A DNA stretch of 35,949 bases from CAZECE01 sp964510525 (GTDB lineage Bacteria > Pseudomonadota > Gammaproteobacteria > Pseudomonadales > JANQJO01): positions 1 through 35,949 of the forward strand of contig CAZECE010000116.1 of the NCBI GenBank assembly GCA_964510525.1, read 5' to 3'. Under the pieces are notes generated by a model. That model saw only the letters and a list, made by a program, of their open reading frames with translations, searched no databases and was not told the DNA's origin. The position numbers and the translations under genes were made by a program. The first letter of the stretch is position 1; each line of letters begins with the position of its first letter. Shown here in pieces: positions 1-7,569 of this stretch.

Positions 1-414
1 GACGCCATTGATAAAGCCTGGGCATCGAGTGTGTTGTGGGGGGTATTCTTGTGGTTTGAATTATTGATTGTTGCCAGCTGTTGCCTATTTATGGTGTTTT
101 CGTTTAAACACCTGCTGCCCGCAATTTGCGGAACGCTGCTGATTTACATGACAGCGCGATTAACCACCACGCTGCAAGCGTTACTCGAATCCCCGTTAAC
201 CGCCAGCGACTCTCTCCTGCAATCGTTTACTCAATACGTCATCCAATTCCTCACCTGGGTACTGCCCAGCTTAGATCGGTTCAGCCAAACGCTCTGGTTA
301 TTAGCAACGCCGACCTTTTCAGTACAGTGGGTGTCCAGTATTGCAGAAGGGGTGATTTTTATTTTATTGATTTCCAGTTGTGCGCTTTGGGATCTGAACA
401 GAAAAGCCATATGA
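1..414 (+). CDS. ABC-2-type permease-like membrane protein, C-terminal part
   Basis: The frame is open from base 1, so the gene starts before the window; the GTG at 31 is probably internal. The visible 137 residues are very hydrophobic, with about three to four membrane segments: one at the start (around LWGVFLWFELLIVASCC), one after a short charged turn, and a last one (GVIFILLISSCALW) just before a short basic tail (NRKAI). The composition and spacing resemble the last helices of ABC-2-type exporter permeases. That reading is supported by an ABC ATPase of the matching type at 2001-2765 on the same strand, separated only by two small genes. The assignment is inference from topology and context, since no diagnostic motif is visible. 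It could be another polytopic inner-membrane protein. Confidence 0.5.
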   Translation, partial: DAIDKAWASSVLWGVFLWFELLIVASCCLFMVFSFKHLLPAICGTLLIYMTARLTTTLQALLESPLTASDSLLQSFTQYVIQFLTWVLPSLDRFSQTLWLLATPTFSVQWVSSIAEGVIFILLISSCALWDLNRKAI

Positions 415-430
415 CCCCTCATGAATTCAA

Positions 431-450
431 TATGACCATTTATGACCATT
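431..450 (+). repeat. 10-bp perfect tandem duplication at a start codon
   Basis: TATGACCATT occurs twice back to back. Both copies carry an ATG, but only the second (442) opens the long frame. The first (432) runs into a stop after six codons. Confidence 0.85.
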
Positions 451-1134
451 AACTCACAACACACACTCTTACATGGCTTTCTGATACTGATCTTGCTGGC
501 ATCGCAAATCACGCTTAAAAACACCGTGCCTCTTCAAGCCAACCCAATCCAAGCACTGCCCAAGCCCAATACGCCTGTGTTAGAACTGTTAACTTTAGGG
601 GATAAAACCGCGCTCAGTTACGGTTTATTATTGTGGTTACAGCAAGCCGACTATCGATCGGGAACCAGCTTAACGTACCAAGAATTGGATTACCCTCGAT
701 TGATTGAATGGCTTCATGCCATCCAGGCCATCAATACGCACACCCAATACCCTCAATTGCTGGCAACACGTCTTTGGTCTTACGTGCCCGATGATGCAAA
801 ATCAAAACAGATGCTGGATTACGTGGAGCGGGCGTTTGTTGAAAATCCGGTTCGTTGGCGGTGGTTAGCCGAAGCCACTACCATAGCCAAACACCGACTG
901 GAAGATCTCAATTTAGCCCTAGAATACGCCCAAACCCTGGCCGCCCATGCGCATCCCAATACCCCATATTGGGCCAAAGATCTCCGCATTATCCTGTTAG
1001 AAGATTTAAATGAATTTGAGAGCGCAGAACTACTGATAGGCGCATTACTCAGCAGTGGTGAGATCAAAGACCCTTATGAAATTAACTATTTAGAACACAA
1101 ACTCGAGGCATTGAAAAAGAAGAGTAAAAATTAG
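442..1134 (+). CDS. Exported or membrane-anchored TPR-like protein
   Basis: A 230-aa protein of unknown function. The N-terminus has a hydrophobic stretch (about residues 9-22, FLILILLASQ) compatible with a signal peptide or a single anchor. The rest is soluble and helix-rich. Residues from about 120 on (YVERAFVENP, LNLALEYAQTLAAHAHP, FESAELLIGALLSSG) have the alternating A/L/Y pattern of TPR-like helical repeats, and the tail is lysine-rich. It starts 27 bases after the permease-like gene and is followed by the pilin-like gene, so it is probably co-transcribed with both. A scaffold or accessory role at the membrane for the pilin/ABC unit is a guess from position. The start at 442 is the second of two duplicated ATGs; the first is out of frame. 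Confidence 0.6.
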   Translation: MTINSQHTLLHGFLILILLASQITLKNTVPLQANPIQALPKPNTPVLELLTLGDKTALSYGLLLWLQQADYRSGTSLTYQELDYPRLIEWLHAIQAINTHTQYPQLLATRLWSYVPDDAKSKQMLDYVERAFVENPVRWRWLAEATTIAKHRLEDLNLALEYAQTLAAHAHPNTPYWAKDLRIILLEDLNEFESAELLIGALLSSGEIKDPYEINYLEHKLEALKKKSKN

Positions 1135-1191
1135 CCTATCGTGATATCGATGCTAAACTTTTAGCAAGAATCATTTTTTTAAAGAACTCTA

Positions 1192-1221
1192 TTTAAGAAT
1201 ACGGGCTTTAAGAATATTGGC
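1192..1221 (+). repeat. 15-bp tandem duplication upstream of the prepilin gene
   Basis: TTTAAGAATACGGGC is followed directly by TTTAAGAATATTGGC (13 of 15 identical). It ends 26 bases before the preferred pilin start. Just upstream, at 1152-1165, is a small AT-rich inverted repeat (GCTAAA-CT-TTTAGC). Confidence 0.75.
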
Positions 1222-1247
1222 TAATAAGCGCCATGAGGGCAATCAAC

Positions 1248-1970
1248 ATGACATCAAGACCAAACATTAAAGAGCTGTCGAAATCCCAACGCGGTTTGAC
1301 CTTATCCCAAAGCGGATTCACTTTAGTAGAAATTGCGATTGTCCTGGTGATCATTGGATTGCTGTTAGGTGGCGTCCTCAAAGGCCAAGAACTGATTACC
1401 TCCGCCAAAGTCCGCGCCTTAAACGACAAAGTCTCCGGCACCACCGCTGCGTGGTTCGCCTTTCAAGACCGATTCCGAGCCAAACCCGGCGATTATGGCA
1501 ATGCAACCTCAACCATTGCAGCGGCAGGATTAGAAAACGGTGACAATGATGGCACTATTGATACCGATGCTGAACGCGGTGATGTATGGACTCATCTTGC
1601 ATTAGCAGGAATGATCAGTGGCAACTTTGATTCGGGCACAGTCGGAAATGACGCTTATAATTGCGCAACCACCAGCTGTCTTGACAATGGCTTTGGCGCC
1701 GGAATGAATATCAGCTTCAATGCATTAGGGGGAACTGGCAATAGCAATGAGCTGCTGACAGGATACCTGATATCGTCCACTATTCTTGCCGAATTAGACC
1801 GTAAAATCGATGACGGTTTACCCACAACAGGAGACATGCGCTTAGGATTAGTCGGAACAGGATGGCTTACCGCCGATAGAGATGCATGCTTAAATGCTAC
1901 CCCAACCCCCTCTGAATACCAAACACTGACGCCTTCAGAAAACTGCGCAGCCGTCGTAAGAAATTTCTAA
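1248..1970 (+). CDS. Prepilin-like protein (type IV pilin / pseudopilin N-terminus)
   Basis: The N-terminus carries a class III (prepilin peptidase) signal: a basic leader ending in Gly, then FTLVEIAIVLVIIGLLLGG with the hallmark Glu at position +5 of the mature protein. This predicts cleavage by PilD-type peptidase after Gly, N-methylation of Phe, and a long N-terminal helix. The roughly 210-residue mature part is larger than a typical major pilin. It has two Cys pairs, one in the middle (CATTSC) and one near the C-terminus (DACLN...ENCAAVV); the latter resembles the D-loop disulfide of pilins. I chose the ATG at 1248 because GAGGG lies 8 bases before it; the ATG at 1233 in the same frame has no good ribosome site. 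Lying between permease-like and ATPase genes, it may be a minor pilin or pseudopilin served by that transporter. I cannot assign it to a known minor pilin class. Confidence 0.85.
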   Translation: MTSRPNIKELSKSQRGLTLSQSGFTLVEIAIVLVIIGLLLGGVLKGQELITSAKVRALNDKVSGTTAAWFAFQDRFRAKPGDYGNATSTIAAAGLENGDNDGTIDTDAERGDVWTHLALAGMISGNFDSGTVGNDAYNCATTSCLDNGFGAGMNISFNALGGTGNSNELLTGYLISSTILAELDRKIDDGLPTTGDMRLGLVGTGWLTADRDACLNATPTPSEYQTLTPSENCAAVVRNF

Positions 1971-2000
1971 ACCCAACCAACACACAACCCAAGCATACGC

Positions 2001-2765
2001 ATGGATGCCTTGTTACCCCTGGCCATTGAAGGCCTTAGCCTGTCATACGGCAAACAAACAGCACTGCAACAGGTTCAATTACAACTCAACCTTGGAGAGT
2101 GCTGCTGTTTAATCGGCCATAATGGCGCTGGCAAATCCAGCTTGATCAAAGGCCTGCTCGATTTCCACAACATAGACCAAGGACAGATCACCCTCTTCGG
2201 CAAAAACCACAAAGCCCCATCCAGCCGAGCCAACCTGGCCTACCTGCCGGAACGCTTTGTACCGCCCTACTTTTTAAGCGGCCTCGAGTTTCTCAAACTG
2301 TCTTTAGAAAGCCGACAACGAAAGCTCGATGAGACCGCCTTAAAAGCGCTGTGTGAACGCCTTAAGTTTCCTTTTGAAGCCCTTAAAAAGCCCATCAGAG
2401 CCTTATCTAAAGGCATGTCTCAAAAGCTCGGCTTGATGTCGGTCTTTTTAACCCAGCAACCCCTGTTCGTACTCGACGAACCCATGACAGGCCTCGACCC
2501 GGAAGCACGCCATTTAGTTCGCAATGAGTTGATACAACTCAAACAACAGGGCTGCGCGTTTTTAATCAGCACCCATATGCTCATCGACATCCAAGAGTTT
2601 GCCGACTCAGTTGCGCTATTACATCATGGACAATTACGGTATTTTGGCACCTTGGATAACTGTTTACAGCAATTCCAGGCCAATAACCTCGAAGCGGCGT
2701 ATTTAACCTGCATTCAGTCATCCCAAGATTCACATCAAGCGCCAACAGACTCAATTAGCGTTTAA
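2001..2765 (+). CDS. ABC transporter ATP-binding protein
   Basis: A 254-aa single nucleotide-binding domain with all expected motifs: Walker A GHNGAGKSS (39-47), YLPE in the Q-loop region (81-84) as often seen in ABC-2 exporters, signature LSKGM (135-139, a variant of LSGGQ), Walker B FVLDE followed by PMTGLDPE (156-168), and the switch His in STHML (His192). It would power the permease encoded at the left edge of the window. It begins 30 bases after the pilin-like gene, so the four genes look like one unit. The substrate is unknown. The arrangement recalls the Myxococcus PilGHI ABC system linked to pili, but that is analogy only. Its stop codon shares the palindrome TTAA with the stop of the convergent gene. 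Confidence 0.9.
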   Translation: MDALLPLAIEGLSLSYGKQTALQQVQLQLNLGECCCLIGHNGAGKSSLIKGLLDFHNIDQGQITLFGKNHKAPSSRANLAYLPERFVPPYFLSGLEFLKLSLESRQRKLDETALKALCERLKFPFEALKKPIRALSKGMSQKLGLMSVFLTQQPLFVLDEPMTGLDPEARHLVRNELIQLKQQGCAFLISTHMLIDIQEFADSVALLHHGQLRYFGTLDNCLQQFQANNLEAAYLTCIQSSQDSHQAPTDSISV

Positions 2766-4312
2766 GACACCTTTACCCCAACACCGCCCTCGATGCCGGA
2801 AAACGCCGACTGGTGTTTTTCGCATCGATCACTGCTGCCAGGCTTAAAGGTTTTTGGAATATCCACTTTACCGATTTTACACCCACAGAGCTCATCTTTG
2901 GTCAATGGAAATCGGCAAATGGGATTCTCATAATGAGACAACCAATGACGATACTGTATTTCATCGACAGAGCACCGCTCGGCCGCATAGGCCGTGGGGT
3001 TTTCAATGTAACGGCTCATGTCCGACAAAGGAATCGACACATGGCCTGCACCGGCATGAAAGGCAATGAAGTTAACCCCCAAACCCTCAATTTTTTCAAA
3101 AAACTTATCAGCCCCCGAATTTAAGAGCCGAATCCGATCCCGGCGCAACTCGGTGACATCTTGTCGTAGCTGCTTGACTTGATCCTGGCGAACCAACAAC
3201 TCTTTTTCTTTTTCTGTTAAGCTGGCTTGCCATTTTTCTTGCTTCTCAGCTAAGCGCTTGGAATACAAGGCTTCATATTTTTCAGTCACCGCTTTTATGT
3301 CATTTTTCTCACGCATTGCAGACTGGTTTTTTTCAACTTCCGCTTTTTCCTGCAAGGTTTTAAGCTGACCTTTTTGAGCACTGACGATTTCTTCTAACGA
3401 TTTTTTTTGGCTGATCAACAGCTGAATATTGGTGCGTAACTGATTGAGCTCGCCGGTCACCTCAGCCATTGAAGTATCATGCTCACTGGTCAAAGCCACA
3501 AACCGCTGTTCATAGCTTTGCTTGAGCTGCACCATACGATCATTATGCGCCTGCTCAAGCTCAACCAAACGCCGATTAAATTGTTGCTCTAATTGCTTAG
3601 CGTTTTCTAGAACTTTGTCTCGTAACGCCCCTTCCATATCCACCTGAGCAACCTGTTGAGGCGCTGGGCTGCCATAACCGCCCAATTGAGAACCACCTAA
3701 TTGAGAGCCACCCGGCTGAGGGCCGCCAGACCATGAACCACCTTCATGAACTTCAAACGATGAAAAAGAAGGTTCAGATGCATAAGAAGGTTGATCAAAG
3801 CTTGAGGTAGTCATCAATTCATCCGCGTCCGTTTTCCCTGCAGCCCCCCCTGAGGATGCCGCCTCAAAACGCACCGGTAATTTAGTTTTGCTGACACACT
3901 CTTGCAGCTCAACAAACACATCAGGGTATTCTTCATGATCCCAGAGTTTGGCTTGATGCCAGGGGACAGAACACTGGCTCCCACACGTCAAACGAATTGG
4001 ACCGGCCCCTAAATCAGGGCCCTTACCCGCCGACAAGCACAGCTGTTCAAAGGGCAAATTCCACCCCTTAGGCGGTAATCCCTCTTCATCAAAATCGATC
4101 ATGAAAAGAACGCACGCCGTAATAATCAATTCTTGATTAAACTGAACATAAACACCGTAACAGGTCTCACCACTAAAATCCGTAAACGGCACCACTCGAG
4201 ATAAGATCGATTCAAACTCTTCAAACAGCATTTCGTTGACAATGGCGGCATCCGGAAAATGGCCATCTAATACATAAATGGCTTCCGCAATTTGCCCATT
4301 TTGTAACACCAT
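2762..4312 (-). CDS. Coiled-coil protein with conserved-looking N- and C-terminal domains
   Basis: 516 aa, function unknown. The parts in order are: a globular N-terminal domain (about 1-165) containing several Cys (for example TCGSQCSVPW); a low-complexity Ser/Gly linker (about 190-225) with repeated GGSQL units; a long charged coiled coil (about 228-400, Glu/Lys/Gln-rich heptads); and a C-terminal domain (about 405-516) with a His/Cys pattern (AFHAGAGHVSIP, HWLSHYENPIC, LCGCKIG, RCEKH) that could bind metal. There is no signal peptide or membrane segment, so it is probably cytoplasmic. AAGGG lies 8 bases before the ATG at 4312. Proteins of this layout are often annotated as chromosome-segregation-like only because of the coiled coil; I see no ATPase motif to support that. 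Confidence 0.7.
   Translation of the reverse strand: MVLQNGQIAEAIYVLDGHFPDAAIVNEMLFEEFESILSRVVPFTDFSGETCYGVYVQFNQELIITACVLFMIDFDEEGLPPKGWNLPFEQLCLSAGKGPDLGAGPIRLTCGSQCSVPWHQAKLWDHEEYPDVFVELQECVSKTKLPVRFEAASSGGAAGKTDADELMTTSSFDQPSYASEPSFSSFEVHEGGSWSGGPQPGGSQLGGSQLGGYGSPAPQQVAQVDMEGALRDKVLENAKQLEQQFNRRLVELEQAHNDRMVQLKQSYEQRFVALTSEHDTSMAEVTGELNQLRTNIQLLISQKKSLEEIVSAQKGQLKTLQEKAEVEKNQSAMREKNDIKAVTEKYEALYSKRLAEKQEKWQASLTEKEKELLVRQDQVKQLRQDVTELRRDRIRLLNSGADKFFEKIEGLGVNFIAFHAGAGHVSIPLSDMSRYIENPTAYAAERCSVDEIQYRHWLSHYENPICRFPLTKDELCGCKIGKVDIPKTFKPGSSDRCEKHQSAFSGIEGGVGVKVS
3678..3722 (-). repeat. 15-bp tandem units coding the Gly-rich linker
   Basis: Three consecutive 15-bp units (CCGCCCAATTGAGAA, CCACCTAATTGAGAG, CCACCCGGCTGAGGG on the + strand), with weaker copies following, encode GGSQL-type pentapeptides between the N-terminal domain and the coiled coil. 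The unit is a multiple of three, so copy changes would keep the frame. Confidence 0.75.
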
Positions 4313-4443
4313 ATTGACAGCCCTTGCTTCTATATAACCGATATAACCTTTCTAAAAGCCTATATAAAAGCCTTAATTCGATTCATTCCCTAGGTTAAGC
4401 ATACGCAATAAATTCAAATATTCTAGGAAATGTTACAGCCGAT

Positions 4444-5331
4444 TTAAGACACTGAGGTCTTACTCGCATCCAAGTAATTCAATGGGCTGTGATCCGCTAA
4501 GGACACATTAAAAGGCAACTTTCTAGACCACAAAAACTGACGCGCAATAAACGCCATACCCGCCAAAGGTAAGCTCAACAGCAAAGTGTAAGCCTGGGTG
4601 GTTTGATCAAAGGCCAAGTGCCACTGACTGTCCGGCCCGACCTGATACTCATGGCCAAAGTGCATGAAATTGCCCGTTGATTTGGGAGGCAGTTGAGGCA
4701 CTAAATCGGCTTTATACACATGCCGAAACGTACTCTTTCCAAACAGTTCCTCACACCGACTGGCAAAATGCAAATCACCCACCATAGGCTGACCAAAGGT
4801 ATACAGACCTGAATAGCGCTGTCTTAACTGCTCATAAAGCGCGTGATGCTCATTAGACTCTTCCTCTAAAAACAACTCCGCCACCCAGAGAGTCGCTAAA
4901 GCCCCTCCGAGCGAATGCCCCGTCACATAAAGCCGATCAATCTGCGCCAACTTAGCCTCAATACCCCGAAGTATTTTTGGCCATATGGCCAGCGCATTTA
5001 AAAAGAAGCCGCCGTGCACTCGTAAATTCCGCTCATTTTTATATTGCACAGGATCGATGGCGGCATCGGTTAACAAGTCCACGTAGTGGCCATTCGCAAA
5101 CTCGGTACCCCGAAACGCTAAAACCGCCTCTCGCCGAGAAGAATCAAGCAACAACACTGCATAGGTATTCAAAAAAAGCGCGCTGTTATCTACACGAAAA
5201 CCTTCAGCGCAGTCAGCCGCAAAGCCGACGTCTTTCATTCTGGCCACTTCAGTTTCCAAATCCGAATAAGCCCATGCCGACGCCTGGGCGGTAATCAATG
5301 CCACGTCCTCTGAATACGCTCTCTCTGCCAA
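4444..5331 (-). CDS. Class 3 lipase family alpha/beta hydrolase
   Basis: A 295-aa protein of the lipase class 3 fold (Pfam Lipase_3 type). Seen in the sequence are AFRGTE (72-77, oxyanion-side motif), the nucleophile elbow VTGHSLGGA with Ser140, a likely catalytic Asp in YKADLVPQLPP (Asp209), and a likely catalytic His in LADHSPLNY (His281). Together these form a complete Ser-Asp-His triad for ester hydrolysis of lipid or another acyl substrate. There is no signal peptide; a hydrophobic stretch near 250-268 could associate with membrane. The start is TTG at 5331, because no in-frame ATG lies upstream and a strong purine-rich site (AGGGAGAG) sits 5-7 bases before it. It follows the chitinase gene on the same strand after 48 bases. 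Substrate unknown. Confidence 0.85.
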   Translation of the reverse strand: MAERAYSEDVALITAQASAWAYSDLETEVARMKDVGFAADCAEGFRVDNSALFLNTYAVLLLDSSRREAVLAFRGTEFANGHYVDLLTDAAIDPVQYKNERNLRVHGGFFLNALAIWPKILRGIEAKLAQIDRLYVTGHSLGGALATLWVAELFLEEESNEHHALYEQLRQRYSGLYTFGQPMVGDLHFASRCEELFGKSTFRHVYKADLVPQLPPKSTGNFMHFGHEYQVGPDSQWHLAFDQTTQAYTLLLSLPLAGMAFIARQFLWSRKLPFNVSLADHSPLNYLDASKTSVS

Positions 5332-5379
5332 TCTTTCTCTCCCTGAAGTCGACTGCGCAAAAAAATTAACGACAATCGG

Positions 5380-7257
5380 TTATTTATCTAACCCTTTTTG
5401 GATCGATTGCAGTAATTCACCATCATCATCACCACTGAGTTCCCAAAAGAAACTGCCGCCCAGATTCGTATCTTTTACGTAGTTCATTTTAGTTTTAATG
5501 GTATCAGGTGTGTCATAACTCCACCATTCCGGTTCACAATGAGCATAAGCCGTACCCGCTAGGGTTCCAGTCACCGGGCACCTGTTTTTAAGTACTTTGT
5601 AGTCATCAATACCTGCTTCATAGGTCCCGCTTGCGGCGCCGGTAGCGCTGCCACCTGGGGCGCTTTGAGTAACCCCCGCCCAACCACGGCCATAGAAACC
5701 AATGCCTAGCAACAGCTTTTCAGAAGCAATTCCTTTTTGCATAAGTAGAGAAATAGAATCTTTCGAGTTGTTAGAGACAGGTTTCGGCATGTCTGCATAA
5801 CCAGTCAAGGGTGAGTGCAGAGCAGTTGGCCCACTGGCACTCCAGGCACCGAAGTAGTCATAGGTCATGACCATATAAAAATCGACGTACTGAGCAGCTT
5901 TGGCATAATCAGCTTTTTCAATATTCTCGGCACTCGCTGTGATGGCAGCCGTCACCAATTGATCACCAAATCGATCTCGCAACGCTTTCATTAATGTTGG
6001 ATAAGCGTCGGGGCCGCTTGTATCACAATTAAGCCCACACGCGTTAGGGTACTCCCAATCAATATCGATGCCATCAAATAGCCCTGCCCATCTGTCATCA
6101 TAAACCAAATCGTAGCACGAATCAGCGAACGCCTTAGGATTTGAAGCCGCCTCACCAAACCCACTTGACAGAGTCCAACCACCAAACGACCAGAGTATTT
6201 TAAGATGAGGATACATTGCTTTTAATCGACGGAGTTGCCCAAAGTTACCTGCTAAACCTTCACCCCAAGCATCAGCCTCACCATCAACACTGCTGTTTTT
6301 ATCGTATTGTTTTTGAAAATCTGCGTATGCATCGCCGATTTGGCATTTCCCACCTATTACATTACCGAAAGCATAAATTATGTGAGTCAGATTTGAGGCA
6401 GAGCCACTCTGAACAATGTCTTTAACGTGATAATTTCTGGCATAAACACCCCAACCGGTGAAATACCCAATCACTCTATAATCTGAAGGGTTAACAGCAG
6501 TAGATGAAGGATCGTCAGTAGGCTCGTTTAACTGTGTCGGAATTTGGACGGTAGAATCTCCCGAAATATTTGCATCAGGAGCCTGGTTGAGAACACCATC
6601 TTCTTCAACAGAGCTATCACCGACAGAACTATTACCGATGACGGTAATCATTTTAGCGTCACTTCGAGTGCAAAGGTTTTGATCACACAGCTGCACGACC
6701 AACTCATGGCTGCCCGGATCAAGAGTCAACCTATGCTTACCCGACTGAGCTGATGGTTTGGGGTTTTGAACCAGTTGGCCGGTATAAACCACAGCATCAT
6801 TATTCAACAAGTGCCATTGGTCACCGTTGTGTCCCCACCACATATTCCAAGCCACATCGATAGGTTCATCCTCTGTAAACGTCGATTGCATCCAAGCGAT
6901 GTTCGGCTGCCCTGGCAATTTTGAGTCAGTAGATGATTCAGGCGTCGAACTCTCTTTTAGTTCGGGCGTGTCAACTAGTTCGGGCGTGTCAGCTAGTTCG
7001 GTTACGTCAGTACTGTCACATGCCTCTTTTTTTTTCCAAACCTCCCATTGACCGGAATTTTGTTCAGGATTGTCACCTTTGGTCCACCATTTGGCTTCAT
7101 ACTGAGTACCATCATGCAAAACCACATTCCCGATTTTATAAACAGCATCAAATTGCCATTGCGACAAACCGAATTCACAATCGTTTTGAGCCATACCCGA
7201 AACAGAATTCATCAGCAATGACAAAAGAAAAAGTACTCGAAAATGGATTTTTTTCAT
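5380..7257 (-). CDS. Secreted chitinase: CBM5/12-like module, chitinase-N-like domain, GH18 catalytic domain
   Basis: 625 aa. The signal peptide is at about 1-24 (FLLSLLMNSVSGMAQ). Residues 26-80 are a CBM5/12-like chitin-binding module (WQFDAVYKIGNVV, YEAKWWTKGDNPE, WEVWKK), followed by a repeat linker rich in TPEL units (about 81-115). A chitinase-A-type N-terminal beta domain (about 116-207) and a second acidic linker come next, then a GH18 barrel (about 260-625). The catalytic motif DxxDxDxE is intact in FDGIDIDWEYP (Asp395, Asp398, Asp400, Glu402, with Glu402 the acid). SFGGW (strand 3), MTYDYFG and a late FWELSGDDDGE are also present. It should cleave beta-1,4-GlcNAc bonds in extracellular chitin. 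It is probably transcribed on its own promoter (intergenic region 7258-7569), perhaps with the lipase downstream. Confidence 0.95.
   Translation of the reverse strand: MKKIHFRVLFLLSLLMNSVSGMAQNDCEFGLSQWQFDAVYKIGNVVLHDGTQYEAKWWTKGDNPEQNSGQWEVWKKKEACDSTDVTELADTPELVDTPELKESSTPESSTDSKLPGQPNIAWMQSTFTEDEPIDVAWNMWWGHNGDQWHLLNNDAVVYTGQLVQNPKPSAQSGKHRLTLDPGSHELVVQLCDQNLCTRSDAKMITVIGNSSVGDSSVEEDGVLNQAPDANISGDSTVQIPTQLNEPTDDPSSTAVNPSDYRVIGYFTGWGVYARNYHVKDIVQSGSASNLTHIIYAFGNVIGGKCQIGDAYADFQKQYDKNSSVDGEADAWGEGLAGNFGQLRRLKAMYPHLKILWSFGGWTLSSGFGEAASNPKAFADSCYDLVYDDRWAGLFDGIDIDWEYPNACGLNCDTSGPDAYPTLMKALRDRFGDQLVTAAITASAENIEKADYAKAAQYVDFYMVMTYDYFGAWSASGPTALHSPLTGYADMPKPVSNNSKDSISLLMQKGIASEKLLLGIGFYGRGWAGVTQSAPGGSATGAASGTYEAGIDDYKVLKNRCPVTGTLAGTAYAHCEPEWWSYDTPDTIKTKMNYVKDTNLGGSFFWELSGDDDGELLQSIQKGLDK
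6958..7011 (-). repeat. 18-bp tandem repeat in the chitinase linker
   Basis: Two nearly identical 18-bp units and a third diverged one (TAGTTCGGGCGTGTCAAC type, + strand) encode the (D/A)DTPEL(V) linker repeats between the chitin-binding module and the second domain. The unit keeps the reading frame. Confidence 0.8.
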
Positions 7258-7281
7258 AGTGAAGCTACCAGGTCATTGATT

Positions 7282-7329
7282 GTTACTAATAAAAAATGCA
7301 GTCACGCTTTAGTAACTAAATTTTAGTAA
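7282..7329. promoter_or_regulatory. Three TTAGTAA heptamers upstream of the chitinase gene, candidate operator
   Basis: GTTACTAA (7282-7289) and TTAGTAAC (7309-7316) form an exact 8-bp inverted repeat with a 19-base spacer. A third copy TTAGTAA lies at 7323-7329, making a second, overlapping inverted pair with ACTAA at 7315-7319. The cluster sits 25-72 bases upstream of the chitinase start. It could be a repressor or activator site or an mRNA leader structure; the binding protein is unknown. Confidence 0.35.
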
Positions 7330-7513
7330 AAATTTCAGCTACAACACATTTTATTGAGGAAGGTCGGTAGTTGAAGACGGTAGTTAAGGGCTTTAACCAA
7401 GCACATTTAGGTGAAAATACGCATTTCTGTCGTCATAGGGTCCAGATATACTCATATCCAGTGAAACTACAGACTTCTCCGTTTTAGTGCACACAGTGTC
7501 AGATTCATCACCC

Positions 7514-7541
7514 TAACAAACAAGCCGTATTAACAAACAAG
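7514..7541 (+). repeat. Direct repeat TAACAAACAAG, 17-bp period, in the stress-protein leader
   Basis: TAACAAACAAG occurs at 7514-7524 and again at 7531-7541, shortly before the ribosome site (TTGGAG, 7557-7562) of the following gene. Confidence 0.65.
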
Positions 7542-7569
7542 TCTCTTTAAAAAAAATTGGAGTAATGAT

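Larger units (their letters stand above)
7258..7569. other. Divergent intergenic region between chitinase and universal stress protein genes
   Basis: 312 bases without a gene. The chitinase side holds three TTAGTAA heptamers (separate entry). The middle has an imperfect 13-bp duplication around CGGTAGTT (7365-7372 and 7378-7385). The stress-protein side has a 17-bp-period duplication. No convincing sigma70 hexamer pair stands out by eye. Confidence 0.6.
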
